Shown: in pieces, positions 24,917 to 33,833 of the stretch
Layout: every line of letters begins with the position of its first letter
How positions within the stretch are numbered: position 1 is the stretch's first letter
Source of the DNA: Pseudarthrobacter sp. NS4
GTDB taxonomy: Bacteria; Actinomycetota; Actinomycetes; Actinomycetales; Micrococcaceae
Direction: 5' to 3'
Assembly: GCF_024758005.1 (NCBI RefSeq)
Contig: NZ_CP103288.1
Span: 4,030,001-4,094,000 of the forward strand
DNA: 64,000 nt
The notes under the pieces: generated by a model
Seen by the model: only the letters and a program-made list of their open reading frames with translations
What the model was told of the DNA's origin: nothing
Database searches by the model: none
Program-made: the position numbers and the translations under genes

Positions 24917-26913
24917 GGTGTTGCCTCCACAGTGAGGGTGAATGCGCCGGCGGCGCCGTGTTTTCCTGCCCCGGCCCCTGCGGGCAGGCGGAAACGCAGC
25001 CGGGTGAGTTTGGCACCCCACACGTCCGCGAGGAGGGGATCGTCCAGATGCCATTCATCCATCAGTACGACGGCGGAAGCGGGCTCCCAGCGCAGGGCGG
25101 CTTCCCTGCCGGTCCCTGCACCCGGGATACCACCCGGCATGATGGTTGCGGTGCCGGCGCCAAGCGTTACTGTGCCGGCAGCCAGGTAGGTGATGTCGAC
25201 GTCGGGCGTTCCTCCTTCCGGTACCTGCGGCAGGTCCCAGCGGTCTCCGATCGAGATCCGGCCGGCGTCGCGGTCCAGTCCCGAGCTGCGTATCCACTGG
25301 TCCGGCCGCAGCCCGTACGCTCCTCCGAGTGCGAGCTCGAGGCGGGGGCTGCCGGCGGCAGGGGCGGTGAGGACCTCAGCGGCATACTCCTTACCGGTGC
25401 CCTGCTCGAGCCCGAAGGGCGCCGGAACACTGTGCCAGGCACTCTGCATGGCCCGGATCCCATAACGGTTGGGGCCGAAGGTCCTGGCCGTATAAGTGGG
25501 CTGCCCGGCGTCCACCAGCAAGGGAACACCGTCCACGGCAACCACCACCGAGCCCAGGTCACGGTGGTTGTGGTGCTCCCCGTTGTGTCCGCCCTTTGCT
25601 GCCAGGAACAGGCCGCGGGGACTTCCCGCCGCTTGCCGGGCCGTCATGATCTGCACGGAGGGAAGGTAGGTGAAGGGTGGCAGCGGTGGTTCCATCGGGT
25701 TGGTGGGATCGGTGCTGTTGAGCAGGGAGTGCAGGATCCGGCCCAGGCCGGCGGCGGCCTGCGGCGGGCCGGGGATCATCCCCGCTGCAAGTGAGGCGGC
25801 ATCCTTGTCACCAAGGCGCACGGCCCAGCGGTGGAGCATGTCCCAGGGCAGGCTTTGTGCTGCACGGGCAGGACCGTCTGCCACATTCAGGAACCACGTG
25901 CCGCCGATATGCATCCGGTGCGGAAAGGCCACCAGTTCGCGGACCACCGGCAGGTTGGCGTCAAGCACTCCCCCGGTGGCTTGCTCAAGCAGGGCAAGTC
26001 CTTCCAGTGCCCGTCCCGCGCCGTTCCACCAGTAGGCGAAGCCCTCGTCGATGGCACCGTCTGCAGGGATGGAGGCAAGGAACCGGTCAAGGCCTTCGAT
26101 GCACCGCCCAACGATCTGCGCCTGGGTCCGGGGGTCGTCCTCCAGGAACAGTGCCGCGGCTATCAGATTGGAATGGATCCACGGATTCCAGTTGTGGACG
26201 TCCCCGTCCAGGCCCAGCCAGTGCCAGTCCAGCCGTTCAAGGAACGGCCTGATGACCCGCCGGGATGTCTCCTCCCGGATCCGCTTCCGCACTCCAGGTG
26301 CCCTTGCATCAAGCTGATCCCCGAGGACGTGATCGATCCAGGCCAGCTGTGCCGCCACTTCCCCGGCGCCAAGGTCCAGGCAGGGCCGGGACATGTCCGG
26401 CACAACTTCTCCTGCACGGGAGAAGACGTCGTCATGGGCAGCCCAGCTCCACGAGCTTTGCTCGCACAGCAGATGCGCGCCGTCGGCCACCTCATCCAGC
26501 CATCCGCCGGACAAAGCGTTCACGTCCGAACACCCACCGCCCCGCTCCGGCCCCTGTTCCGCATCCGGAACCAGGGCCATCACCACCGCACGGGTCAGCC
26601 GCTGCTGGCGGGCGGCCACCAGCCCCTCGTACTCAGTCCGGTTTCCGTCACGGAAATAGCGGGCGTAATGGGACACCAGCGGCTGCGGCCACGGCGTCCC
26701 CTTCTCTTCACGGGCCTGCTGCTCCAGGACTCCGGGCATGGACCCGTCCAGCAAACGCCATGCCGCCCCGCCGGCAGGAGGGACGGTGATTCGCGAGCGG
26801 GAACCGTTCAGCAGACTGCCCAGGCCTGAAGCCGCGGCAGCAGGCCCCCAAGCCGCTGCCAGCGGTTGGGCCGGCGGTGCTTGGGCACGGGCAGAGGAAG
26901 AGGGCGGGATCAT
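24913..26913 (-). CDS. Heparinase II/III-like protein
   Basis: Large protein of 666 aa. The N-terminal two thirds form an alpha-helical toroid (about 60-400, with HNWNPWIHSNLIAAALFL). The Heparinase II/III-like beta domain begins near residue 450 with GGHNGEHHNHRDLGSVVVAV and PLLVDAGQPTY, whose His/Asn cluster and Tyr are typical of polysaccharide lyases. No signal peptide, so it should act on imported, perhaps already cut, uronate-containing oligosaccharides. Whether it is a true lyase is uncertain, because many relatives are untested. Start ATG 26913 follows AAGAAAAG, a weak site. It is the first gene of the minus operon, divergent from the import operon. Confidence 0.82.
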   Translation of the reverse strand: MIPPSSSARAQAPPAQPLAAAWGPAAAASGLGSLLNGSRSRITVPPAGGAAWRLLDGSMPGVLEQQAREEKGTPWPQPLVSHYARYFRDGNRTEYEGLVAARQQRLTRAVVMALVPDAEQGPERGGGCSDVNALSGGWLDEVADGAHLLCEQSSWSWAAHDDVFSRAGEVVPDMSRPCLDLGAGEVAAQLAWIDHVLGDQLDARAPGVRKRIREETSRRVIRPFLERLDWHWLGLDGDVHNWNPWIHSNLIAAALFLEDDPRTQAQIVGRCIEGLDRFLASIPADGAIDEGFAYWWNGAGRALEGLALLEQATGGVLDANLPVVRELVAFPHRMHIGGTWFLNVADGPARAAQSLPWDMLHRWAVRLGDKDAASLAAGMIPGPPQAAAGLGRILHSLLNSTDPTNPMEPPLPPFTYLPSVQIMTARQAAGSPRGLFLAAKGGHNGEHHNHRDLGSVVVAVDGVPLLVDAGQPTYTARTFGPNRYGIRAMQSAWHSVPAPFGLEQGTGKEYAAEVLTAPAAGSPRLELALGGAYGLRPDQWIRSSGLDRDAGRISIGDRWDLPQVPEGGTPDVDITYLAAGTVTLGAGTATIMPGGIPGAGTGREAALRWEPASAVVLMDEWHLDDPLLADVWGAKLTRLRFRLPAGAGAGKHGAAGAFTLTVEATP

Positions 26914-26936
26914 CAGCGTCTTTTCTTTGTTCGAAT

Positions 26937-26958
26937 GTGATCGTATTGGAGCGATCAC
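26937..26958. promoter_or_regulatory. Palindromic operator between divergent glycan operons
   Basis: Perfect inverted repeat GTGATCG (26937-26943) and CGATCAC (26952-26958), eight-base spacer, flanked by GTTCG (26929-26933) and CGAAC (26958-26962). It lies 24 bases from the heparinase start and 113 from the dehydrogenase start, so one bound regulator could control both operons. The hybrid DeoR/LacI regulator is the best candidate. Confidence 0.7.
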
Positions 26959-27070
26959 GAACAGCTTGGTCGAGCTGCCTTGTTTATGAGTATCTACTGA
27001 TTGTTAGATGTGATGCAAGACATAAATTCGCCGCAGAGGCGTTCGTATCCGAAGAAGAAAGGAGGCCCGA

Positions 27071-28084
27071 ATGTCTCCTAAACCCAAGGCCCTGCTGGTC
27101 ATGAACCGCGGAACATTTACGGATCAGTTCGACTCCACGCGGCTGGAGCGGCTTGCGGGACTGGTGGACCTTGGCGGAGAGCCCTGGACGGATTCCCTCG
27201 AGCAGCCCGGGCTTGCCGGGCGCCTGGAACAGGTGGAAATCCTCCTCACCAGCTGGGGCGTGCCGCGCCTCGATGCACAAATCCTGCAACGCATGCCGAA
27301 TCTCCGGGCCGTATTCCACTGCGCCGGGACAGTCCGCAGCTTCGTCAGCCAGGAACTGTGGGACCGGGGCATCCTTGTGACCAACGGCGCCGATGCCAAC
27401 GCCATCCCGGTGGCAGAGTTCACGTTCGCCTCCATCGTGCTCGCCGGGAAGAAGGCCCACGTACTGGCCAATGACGCCCGCACCTGCCGCGAGGACTGGA
27501 GCTACACCACCAGGCGCGGGGAGCTCGGCAACATCGGCCGCGTGATCGGAGTGATTGGCTTCTCGCGAATCGGGCGCAGGGTGGTCCAGCTGGTCCAGCA
27601 ACTGCAGGACGTGACCTGCCTGGTAGCCGATCCCCATGCAGACCCCGCAGCCGTGGCCGCGGCCGGGGGCCGGCTGGTTTCCCTGCCCAGGCTGCTGGCT
27701 GCCTCGGACGTTGTTACGGTGCACGCACCGGCCCTTCCCGAGACCCGGCACATGATCGGCGCGGCGGAACTCCGGGCGATGAAGGACCACGCCACCCTGA
27801 TCAACACGGCACGGGGATCGCTCGTGGACACCAAAGCCCTCGAAACCGAATGCGCTGCCGGACGCATCCAGGCCCTCCTGGACGTCACCGAGCCCGAACC
27901 GCTTCCGGCGGACTCGGTGCTCTACGACCTGCCCAACGTGGTCATCACCCCCCACATTGCCGGTTCCCTGGGCACCGAAACCCGGCGGATGTCCGACGCC
28001 GCCCTGAACGACCTGGAACGCTACCTGACCGGACAGAAACTCGTGGCGCAGGTGGTCTCCGAAGACCTCTCCCTCAGCGCCTGA
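27071..28084 (+). CDS. D-isomer-specific 2-hydroxyacid dehydrogenase
   Basis: NAD-dependent dehydrogenase of 337 aa. The nucleotide-binding motif GVIGFSRIGRRV (about 156-167) differs slightly from GxGxxG. The catalytic Arg is in NTARGSLVD, the Glu in DVTEPEPLP, and the His in PNVVITPHIAG. AGGAGG precedes the ATG. Substrates in this family are 2-keto/2-hydroxy acids; here a sugar-derived acid is likely given the operon. It is the first gene of the plus operon, 52 bases before the binding protein. It may recycle NADH or interconvert a uronate-derived keto acid. Confidence 0.85.
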   Translation: MSPKPKALLVMNRGTFTDQFDSTRLERLAGLVDLGGEPWTDSLEQPGLAGRLEQVEILLTSWGVPRLDAQILQRMPNLRAVFHCAGTVRSFVSQELWDRGILVTNGADANAIPVAEFTFASIVLAGKKAHVLANDARTCREDWSYTTRRGELGNIGRVIGVIGFSRIGRRVVQLVQQLQDVTCLVADPHADPAAVAAAGGRLVSLPRLLAASDVVTVHAPALPETRHMIGAAELRAMKDHATLINTARGSLVDTKALETECAAGRIQALLDVTEPEPLPADSVLYDLPNVVITPHIAGSLGTETRRMSDAALNDLERYLTGQKLVAQVVSEDLSLSA

Positions 28085-28136
28085 CAACACCTTGGCCGCA
28101 GCCGCGGCAACTTCAAACCCTAGTAAGGAGAACGCA

Positions 28137-29417
28137 ATGAAGCGCACAACCCTCGCCGCCATCGCCCTGGCAGTGACCGCCGGCCTTGGCCTGACCGGTT
28201 GCGCCGGCGCAGCCGGCCCCGCCGAGCCCCAGGGCCAGGAAGGCAAGACCCGCCTGACCGTATCGGTATGGAACTACGAAGGCACCCCCGAGTTCAAAGC
28301 CCTGTTCGACGGCTACGAGGCAGCCAACCCGGACATCGACATTGAGCCGGTGGACATCCTGGCGGATGACTACTCGCAGAAGGTCACCACCATGCTGGCC
28401 GGCGGAGACACTACCGACGTCCTCACCATGAAGAACGTCACCGAGTATGCCCGCTATGCCAACAACGGCCAGCTCCAGGAAATCAACGGCGTGGTGGACA
28501 GCGTGGGCAAGGAGGACCTCGCCGGCCTGGACGCCTTCGACATTGGCGGCAAGTACTACGCGGCGCCGTACCGGCAGGACTTCTGGCTGCTGTACTACAA
28601 CAAGGAGCTGCTCAAGGCGGCAGGCGTGGAAAACCCGGCGGACCTGACCTGGGACGAGTACAGCGAGCTTGCTAAAAAGTTGACCACCACGGCTGACGGC
28701 AAGACTGTCTACGGCACTTACCACCACATCTGGCGCTCGGTAGTGCAGGCCATCGCGGCCGCACAGAACAACGGCGACCAGATCAGTGGCGAGTACAGCT
28801 TCTTTGAAGATCAGTACGCCACCGCCCTGGAGCTGCAGAAGAGCGGTGCCACCCTGGACTTTAGTACCGCCAAGAGCCAGAAGATGAGCTACCGCACCAT
28901 GTTCGAAACCGGCCAGACCGCCATGATGCCGATGGGAACCTGGTACATCGCGGGGGTCCTGCAGGCAAAGAAGGACGGCAAGACCAACGTGGACTGGGGC
29001 CTGGCCCCGTTGCCGCAGAAGGAGTCCAACGGCAAGGTCAGCACCTTCGGTTCCCCCACCGCCTTCGCCGTCAACAAGAACGCCGCGAACTCCGAGGAAG
29101 CCCGGAAGTTCATCGAATGGGCAGCCGGTGAAGAAGGGGCCAAGGCCATCTCCAAAATTGGTGTGGTCCCTGCGCTGCAGAACGACGCCGTGACGGAGAC
29201 CTACTTCCAGCTCGAGGGCCTGCCCTCCGACGAACTGTCAAAGAAGGCCTTCACGCCGGATGAAACCGCCCTCGAAATGCCGGTGAGCGACAAGTCCGCA
29301 GCCACGGACAAGATCCTCAGCCAGGAGCATGACCTCATCATGGTGGGCGAACGCTCCGTCAGTGACGGCATCACCGAGATGGGCAAGCGCGTCAAGAGCG
29401 AAGTCCTCGGTCAGTAA
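28137..29417 (+). CDS. ABC sugar transporter, extracellular binding lipoprotein
   Basis: Substrate-binding lipoprotein of 426 aa for a carbohydrate uptake system (CUT1). Signal peptide with lipobox LTGC (Cys near 22), then the SBP_bac_1 fold with RLTVSVWNYEGTPEFKALF and the C-terminal EARKFIEWAAGEEGAKAI segment. AAGGAG lies six bases before the ATG. It is followed directly by two permeases. The substrate is presumably an oligosaccharide derived from the glycan broken down by the surrounding enzymes. No ATPase gene is present nearby, as is usual for actinobacterial CUT1 systems served by a shared MsiK-type ATPase. Confidence 0.93.
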   Translation: MKRTTLAAIALAVTAGLGLTGCAGAAGPAEPQGQEGKTRLTVSVWNYEGTPEFKALFDGYEAANPDIDIEPVDILADDYSQKVTTMLAGGDTTDVLTMKNVTEYARYANNGQLQEINGVVDSVGKEDLAGLDAFDIGGKYYAAPYRQDFWLLYYNKELLKAAGVENPADLTWDEYSELAKKLTTTADGKTVYGTYHHIWRSVVQAIAAAQNNGDQISGEYSFFEDQYATALELQKSGATLDFSTAKSQKMSYRTMFETGQTAMMPMGTWYIAGVLQAKKDGKTNVDWGLAPLPQKESNGKVSTFGSPTAFAVNKNAANSEEARKFIEWAAGEEGAKAISKIGVVPALQNDAVTETYFQLEGLPSDELSKKAFTPDETALEMPVSDKSAATDKILSQEHDLIMVGERSVSDGITEMGKRVKSEVLGQ

Positions 29418-29426
29418 AAACCCATC

Positions 29427-30350
29427 ATGGCGACCAAAACAATCACTCCGGCCCCGGCTGTCATCAGCCGGGGCAACCGGAAGCAGGCCCGGCACAACAC
29501 GCTGATCGGCTGGACCTTCATCCTGCCGAACTTCCTGGGGTTCCTGGCCTTCACCCTCATTCCCGTCCTCGCCGCATTCGCCCTCTCCTTCATGGAGTGG
29601 ACCTCGTTCACGGCGCCCCGCTGGGTTGGCCTGGAGAACTTCCAGCGGATGTTCCAGAGCGACACCTTCTGGGTGGCGCTGCGGAATACCGTGGCTTACG
29701 CCCTGGGGCACGTTCCGCTCACCATGGCCCTGGCACTCGTCCTGGCCATGCTGCTGAACCGGAAGCTTAAGGGCATCGGCTTCTTCCGGGTAGCCATCTT
29801 CTTCCCGTACATCACCTCCCTGGTGGCGGTGGCCGTCGTCTGGAACATGCTTTTCAGCCCGGACAACGGCCCCATCAACCAGTTCCTCAACGCCATCGGC
29901 ATCGCCGAAACCCCGGGCTGGACCTCCAGCTCCGACTGGGCAATGCCTGCCGTTATCATCACCAGCGTCTGGCGGGACATGGGCTACTACATGGTGCTCT
30001 ACCTGGCCGGCCTGCAGGCCATCCCCAGCGAGCTCTATGAAGCGGCGGAAGTGGACGGTGCCAGCGCCTGGCAGCGCTTCTGGAATGTCACCATCCCTTC
30101 CCTGCGGCCCACCACGTTCTTTGTTGTGGTCATGCTGACGGTCTCCAGCTTCAAGGTGTTCGACCTGATCGTGGTGATGACCAACGGCGGCCCGGGGCGC
30201 TCCACCACGGTGCTGTCCCAGCTCATCTACCAGGAGGGCATCGGCGAAGGGAAGTTCGGCTATTCGTCGGCCATCTCCCTGGTGCTGTTCCTCATCGTGC
30301 TGACGGTTACCGTCCTCCAGTTCAAGATCCAACAGCGGAGGGAACGCTGA
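29427..30350 (+). CDS. ABC sugar transporter permease (MalF type)
   Basis: Inner-membrane permease of 307 aa with six predicted transmembrane helices. The EAA loop EAAEVDGASAWQRFWNVTIPSLRP (about 206-229) contacts the ATPase, and the TMD shows the N-terminal WTFILPNFLGFLAFTLIPV helix of MalF-type CUT1 proteins. It starts nine bases after the binding-protein stop without an obvious ribosome site, so translational coupling is likely. Its stop and the next start overlap by one base (TGATG). Confidence 0.93.
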   Translation: MATKTITPAPAVISRGNRKQARHNTLIGWTFILPNFLGFLAFTLIPVLAAFALSFMEWTSFTAPRWVGLENFQRMFQSDTFWVALRNTVAYALGHVPLTMALALVLAMLLNRKLKGIGFFRVAIFFPYITSLVAVAVVWNMLFSPDNGPINQFLNAIGIAETPGWTSSSDWAMPAVIITSVWRDMGYYMVLYLAGLQAIPSELYEAAEVDGASAWQRFWNVTIPSLRPTTFFVVVMLTVSSFKVFDLIVVMTNGGPGRSTTVLSQLIYQEGIGEGKFGYSSAISLVLFLIVLTVTVLQFKIQQRRER

Positions 30351-31282
30351 TGACCAACATGGCCGAAGACCTTAAGGCCGAGGCACCGTTCATCGGGGCC
30401 GGCCTGGCACCCGCTCCGGAAGACCGCCGCCGTACGGAGCGCAGCCGCTCCCCACGGGAACGGAAGAAGCGCACCACCGACGTGGTGATCTATGCCGTGC
30501 TGGTTGTACTGGTGGTGGGGCTTATGGTGCCGTTCATCTGGATGGTGTCCTCCTCGCTGAAGGAGAACAACCAGGTCCTCACGGTGCCCATCCAGTGGAT
30601 CCCCAGCGAGTTCGTCTGGAGCAACTACACGGACATCTGGACCCGCATCCCGATGATGGGGTACCTGCAGAACTCGCTGTACCTGGCCGTGATCATCACC
30701 TGCCTGCAGGTGCTCACCGGCTCCCTGGCCGCCTACGGCTTCTCCAAGGTCCGGTTCCCGGGCCGGGACGTGCTGTTCCTGGCCTACATCGGCACCATCG
30801 CCGTGCCGTGGCAGGCCTACATGGTGCCGCAGTACATCATGATGCAGAATCTGGGCCTGACCAACAGCTTCAACGCCCTGATCCTGCTCCAGGCCTTCGG
30901 TGCGTTCGGCGTGTTCCTGATGCGCCAGTACTACATGACCATCCCCGATGAGCTGTGCGAAGCCGCCCGGATCGACGGCCTGAGCGAGTACGGCATCTGG
31001 GCGCGGGTGATCCTGCCCCTGTCCAAGCCCGCCCTCGCCAGCCTGGCGCTGCTGACGTTCGTGAATACGTGGAACGACTACATGGGCCCGTTCATCTACC
31101 TCACCAGCAACAGGCTGTGGACGGTCCAGCTTGGCCTTCGCTCCTTTGTGGGGCAGTTCGACGCCGAGTACGCCATGATCATGACCGGCTCGGTGATCTC
31201 CGTGATCCCGATCCTCGCCATCTTCCTGGTCGGGCAGCGGTACTTCATCCAGGGCATCGCCACGAGCGGCATGAAAGGGTGA
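30350..31282 (+). CDS. ABC sugar transporter permease (MalG type)
   Basis: Second permease, 310 aa with six transmembrane helices, MalG type. The EAA loop CEAARIDGLSEYGIWARVI lies near residue 205, and the first helix (about 45-65) follows a long basic cytoplasmic N-terminus rich in Arg/Lys (RRRTERSRSPRERKKR). It would pair with the 29427 gene product to form the channel. Coupled at both ends: one-base overlap upstream, and a stop close to the YesL-like start. Confidence 0.93.
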   Translation: MTNMAEDLKAEAPFIGAGLAPAPEDRRRTERSRSPRERKKRTTDVVIYAVLVVLVVGLMVPFIWMVSSSLKENNQVLTVPIQWIPSEFVWSNYTDIWTRIPMMGYLQNSLYLAVIITCLQVLTGSLAAYGFSKVRFPGRDVLFLAYIGTIAVPWQAYMVPQYIMMQNLGLTNSFNALILLQAFGAFGVFLMRQYYMTIPDELCEAARIDGLSEYGIWARVILPLSKPALASLALLTFVNTWNDYMGPFIYLTSNRLWTVQLGLRSFVGQFDAEYAMIMTGSVISVIPILAIFLVGQRYFIQGIATSGMKG

Positions 31283-31287
31283 CAACG

Positions 31288-32001
31288 GTGCGTGGGCAGG
31301 CATCGCCGATGAAGCAGCGCCGTGTGGCGGGGCGCATTCCCAGCCCCGGTTTCGAAACCTTCGGCAGCATCTTCGGCTTCATCTACACCTTCCTGGCCGG
31401 GAACGTCCTGCTGGCCCTGGCGAACGCGCCGCTGGTGCTGTGCCTTGCCCTGGTGGCCGATCCCATCGCGGCGTGGCCGTTCTTCCTGGCCCTCTCGGTG
31501 ACCGTGCCGCCGTCGCTCGCCGGCCTGTTTGCCTCCTTCCAGGCATTGAACGACGACGGCGCCGCAGTCAAGCCGGTCGCCGCGTTCCGTCGGGGCTACC
31601 GGCGCGGCTTCCGGCGGGCCGCCCCGCTGGGGCTGGCCGCCGTGGCGGCACTTCTGTTCCTCGGCGTGGACCTGGTGATCGTCCAGTCCATGCAGGCCGC
31701 AGCCGTGCTCATACCTGTGATTGTGGTGGCCGCGGTGGTCACGGTGAGCGTGGCCATGATGGCGGTTGCCGGCGTCGTACTGCTGCCCGGGGCCGGGCTG
31801 AAAAGCCTGCTGAAGGCGTCCCTTTACCTGAGCGTCCAGCGGTGGTACCTGAGCCTGGCCATGTTGGTGCTGCTCTGCATCATCGCCTCAGCCGCGCTGC
31901 TCCAGCCGGTGCTGGGGGTGGCCCTGGCGCCGGCTCCGCTGCTGTTCGTCGTCTGGAGCAACGCCGCCTACGCTATCCATACCGCGCTCCGCACCCCCTG
32001 A
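31288..32001 (+). CDS. YesL/DUF624 family membrane protein
   Basis: Integral membrane protein of 237 aa resembling YesL (DUF624), with about five hydrophobic helices. The first contains FETFGSIFGFIYTFLAGNVLLAL and the last ends LFVVWSNAAYAIHTALR. Function is unknown, but yesL sits with ABC importer and pectin-degradation genes in Bacillus, and here too it follows the permeases. GAAAGGG lies eight bases before GTG 31288; a GTG at 31279 overlapping the permease stop is also possible. It may assist or tune the importer. Confidence 0.8.
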   Translation: MRGQASPMKQRRVAGRIPSPGFETFGSIFGFIYTFLAGNVLLALANAPLVLCLALVADPIAAWPFFLALSVTVPPSLAGLFASFQALNDDGAAVKPVAAFRRGYRRGFRRAAPLGLAAVAALLFLGVDLVIVQSMQAAAVLIPVIVVAAVVTVSVAMMAVAGVVLLPGAGLKSLLKASLYLSVQRWYLSLAMLVLLCIIASAALLQPVLGVALAPAPLLFVVWSNAAYAIHTALRTP

Positions 32002-32020
32002 CCGGCTACCCGAGGAATCC

Positions 32021-33772
32021 ATGGACACCTTCGCCATCGGCGACAAGGACTTTCTGCTCAACGGCGAACCTTTCCGCATCCTTTCCGGCGCTATCCACTA
32101 TTTCCGGGTCCACCCGGACCAGTGGGCGGACCGGATCAACAAAGCCCGGCTGATGGGCTTGAACACCATCGAAACCTATGTCCCGTGGAATGAGCACTCC
32201 CCCGCCCCGGGCACTTTCCTGGCCGACGGCGGGCTGGACCTGGCCCGCTTCCTCGACCTGGTGCAGGCGGCGGGACTGCGGGCCATCGTCCGGCCCGGGC
32301 CCTACATTTGCGCCGAATGGGACAACGGCGGCCTCCCTGCATGGCTGTTCACCGACCCCACCATCGGGGTCCGCAGCAGCGAGCCCGGCTACCTCGCCGC
32401 CGTCGACTCCTTTATGGACCACGTGCTGCCCATCGTGGTGGAGCGGCAGGTCATGCGCGGCGGTCCGGTCATCCTGCTGCAGATCGAAAACGAGTACGGC
32501 GCCTACGGAAACGACAAGGCATACCTGCAACACCTCGTGGACGGCGCGAAGCGTGCGGGCGTCGATGTTCCCCTGTTCACGTGCGACCAGCCTTGTGGGA
32601 CCATGATCGAGGACGGGTCCCTGCCGGGGCTGCATAAGACGGGTACGTTCGGGTCACGGGCCGCCGAGCGGCTTGCGTTCCTCCGGGAACGGCAGCCGAC
32701 AGGCCCGCTGATGTGCGCCGAATTCTGGAACGGCTGGTTCGACAACTGGGGAACCCACCACCACACCACCGACGCAGCTGCATCGGCAGCCGAGCTGGAC
32801 ACGCTGCTCTCCGCGGGGGCGTCCGTGAACATCTATATGTTCCACGGCGGAACCAATTTCGGCTTTACCAGCGGCGCAAATGACAAGGGCATCTACGAGC
32901 CCACCGTCACCTCCTATGACTACGACGCACCGCTGGGCGAGGACGGCCACCCCACGGACAAGTACTTCGCCTTCCGGGACGTCATTGCACGCCACTTCCC
33001 CGTTCCCGGGGAAGTTCCCGCTGGCCGAACGGACGCGCCCGCGTCCGTGGTGGCAGTGGATTCGATCGCGCCCCTGCTGGCGGCGCTGGATGTCCCGCCC
33101 GGGCAGCCTGCGGTTGCAGGGTCCGTTCCCGCCAGTGAAACCACCGGACAGTTCCGCGGTTTCCACCTGTATGAACGGCAGGTGCCCGACGGCGGCGTCC
33201 TCGCCTTCGATGAGGTCCGGGACCGTGCGCAGTTCTTCCTGGACGGATTCCCGCTCGGCACCTTGAGCCGCGAACTGGGCGAACGCTCGGTCTTCCTTCC
33301 GGGGGGCGGACTGCTGCAGGTCCTGGTGGAGGACCAGGGCCGGGTTAACTACGGGCCACGGATCGGCGAGGCGAAGGGTCTGATTGGGCCGGCGCTGCTG
33401 GACGGCAGAGAGCTGCTGGACTGGATGGTCCGGCAGGTGGATGTGGCTTCGCTGGGCGCCTTCCGGGCTGCAGCCCGCCCACTCCAGGGCGACGGCGGGG
33501 TGGCCGGCCCCTCGGTCTCCTTCGCCTCCTTCAACGCTGAGGGACCTGGTGACCGGTACCTGCGGCTGGACGGCTGGACCAAGGGCAATGCCTTTGTCAA
33601 CGGCTTCAACCTGGGCCGTTACTGGAGCCGCGGACCCCAGCGAACGCTCTACATCCCCGGCCCGCTGATCCGCGCCGGCGCCAATGAAATCGTCATCCTC
33701 GAACTGCAGGGCAGCTCGACCCGCCAGGTGAGGTTCGTTGCCGGGCCGGACCTGGGCCCGGACGGGAAATAG
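32021..33772 (+). CDS. Beta-galactosidase, glycoside hydrolase family 35
   Basis: Cytosolic GH35 beta-galactosidase of 583 aa. The barrel starts with GEPFRILSGAIHYFR and carries RPGPYICAEWDNGGLPAWL. The acid/base is Glu158 in QIENEYGAYG and the nucleophile is Glu234 in CAEFWNGWFDNW. C-terminal beta-sandwich domains run from about 340 to the end, with the GFNLGRYWSRGPQRTLYIPG signature. It releases terminal beta-galactose. GAGGAA precedes the ATG. As last gene of the import operon it argues that the imported oligosaccharide contains beta-galactosyl ends, consistent with the galactanase-like GH30 upstream. Confidence 0.93.
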   Translation: MDTFAIGDKDFLLNGEPFRILSGAIHYFRVHPDQWADRINKARLMGLNTIETYVPWNEHSPAPGTFLADGGLDLARFLDLVQAAGLRAIVRPGPYICAEWDNGGLPAWLFTDPTIGVRSSEPGYLAAVDSFMDHVLPIVVERQVMRGGPVILLQIENEYGAYGNDKAYLQHLVDGAKRAGVDVPLFTCDQPCGTMIEDGSLPGLHKTGTFGSRAAERLAFLRERQPTGPLMCAEFWNGWFDNWGTHHHTTDAAASAAELDTLLSAGASVNIYMFHGGTNFGFTSGANDKGIYEPTVTSYDYDAPLGEDGHPTDKYFAFRDVIARHFPVPGEVPAGRTDAPASVVAVDSIAPLLAALDVPPGQPAVAGSVPASETTGQFRGFHLYERQVPDGGVLAFDEVRDRAQFFLDGFPLGTLSRELGERSVFLPGGGLLQVLVEDQGRVNYGPRIGEAKGLIGPALLDGRELLDWMVRQVDVASLGAFRAAARPLQGDGGVAGPSVSFASFNAEGPGDRYLRLDGWTKGNAFVNGFNLGRYWSRGPQRTLYIPGPLIRAGANEIVILELQGSSTRQVRFVAGPDLGPDGK

Positions 33773-33833
33773 GCCGAGGATCTGTCCCCTTCTACCCATA
33801 GCCGGTGCGCCTTCCAGCAGGTACAACTGATAG

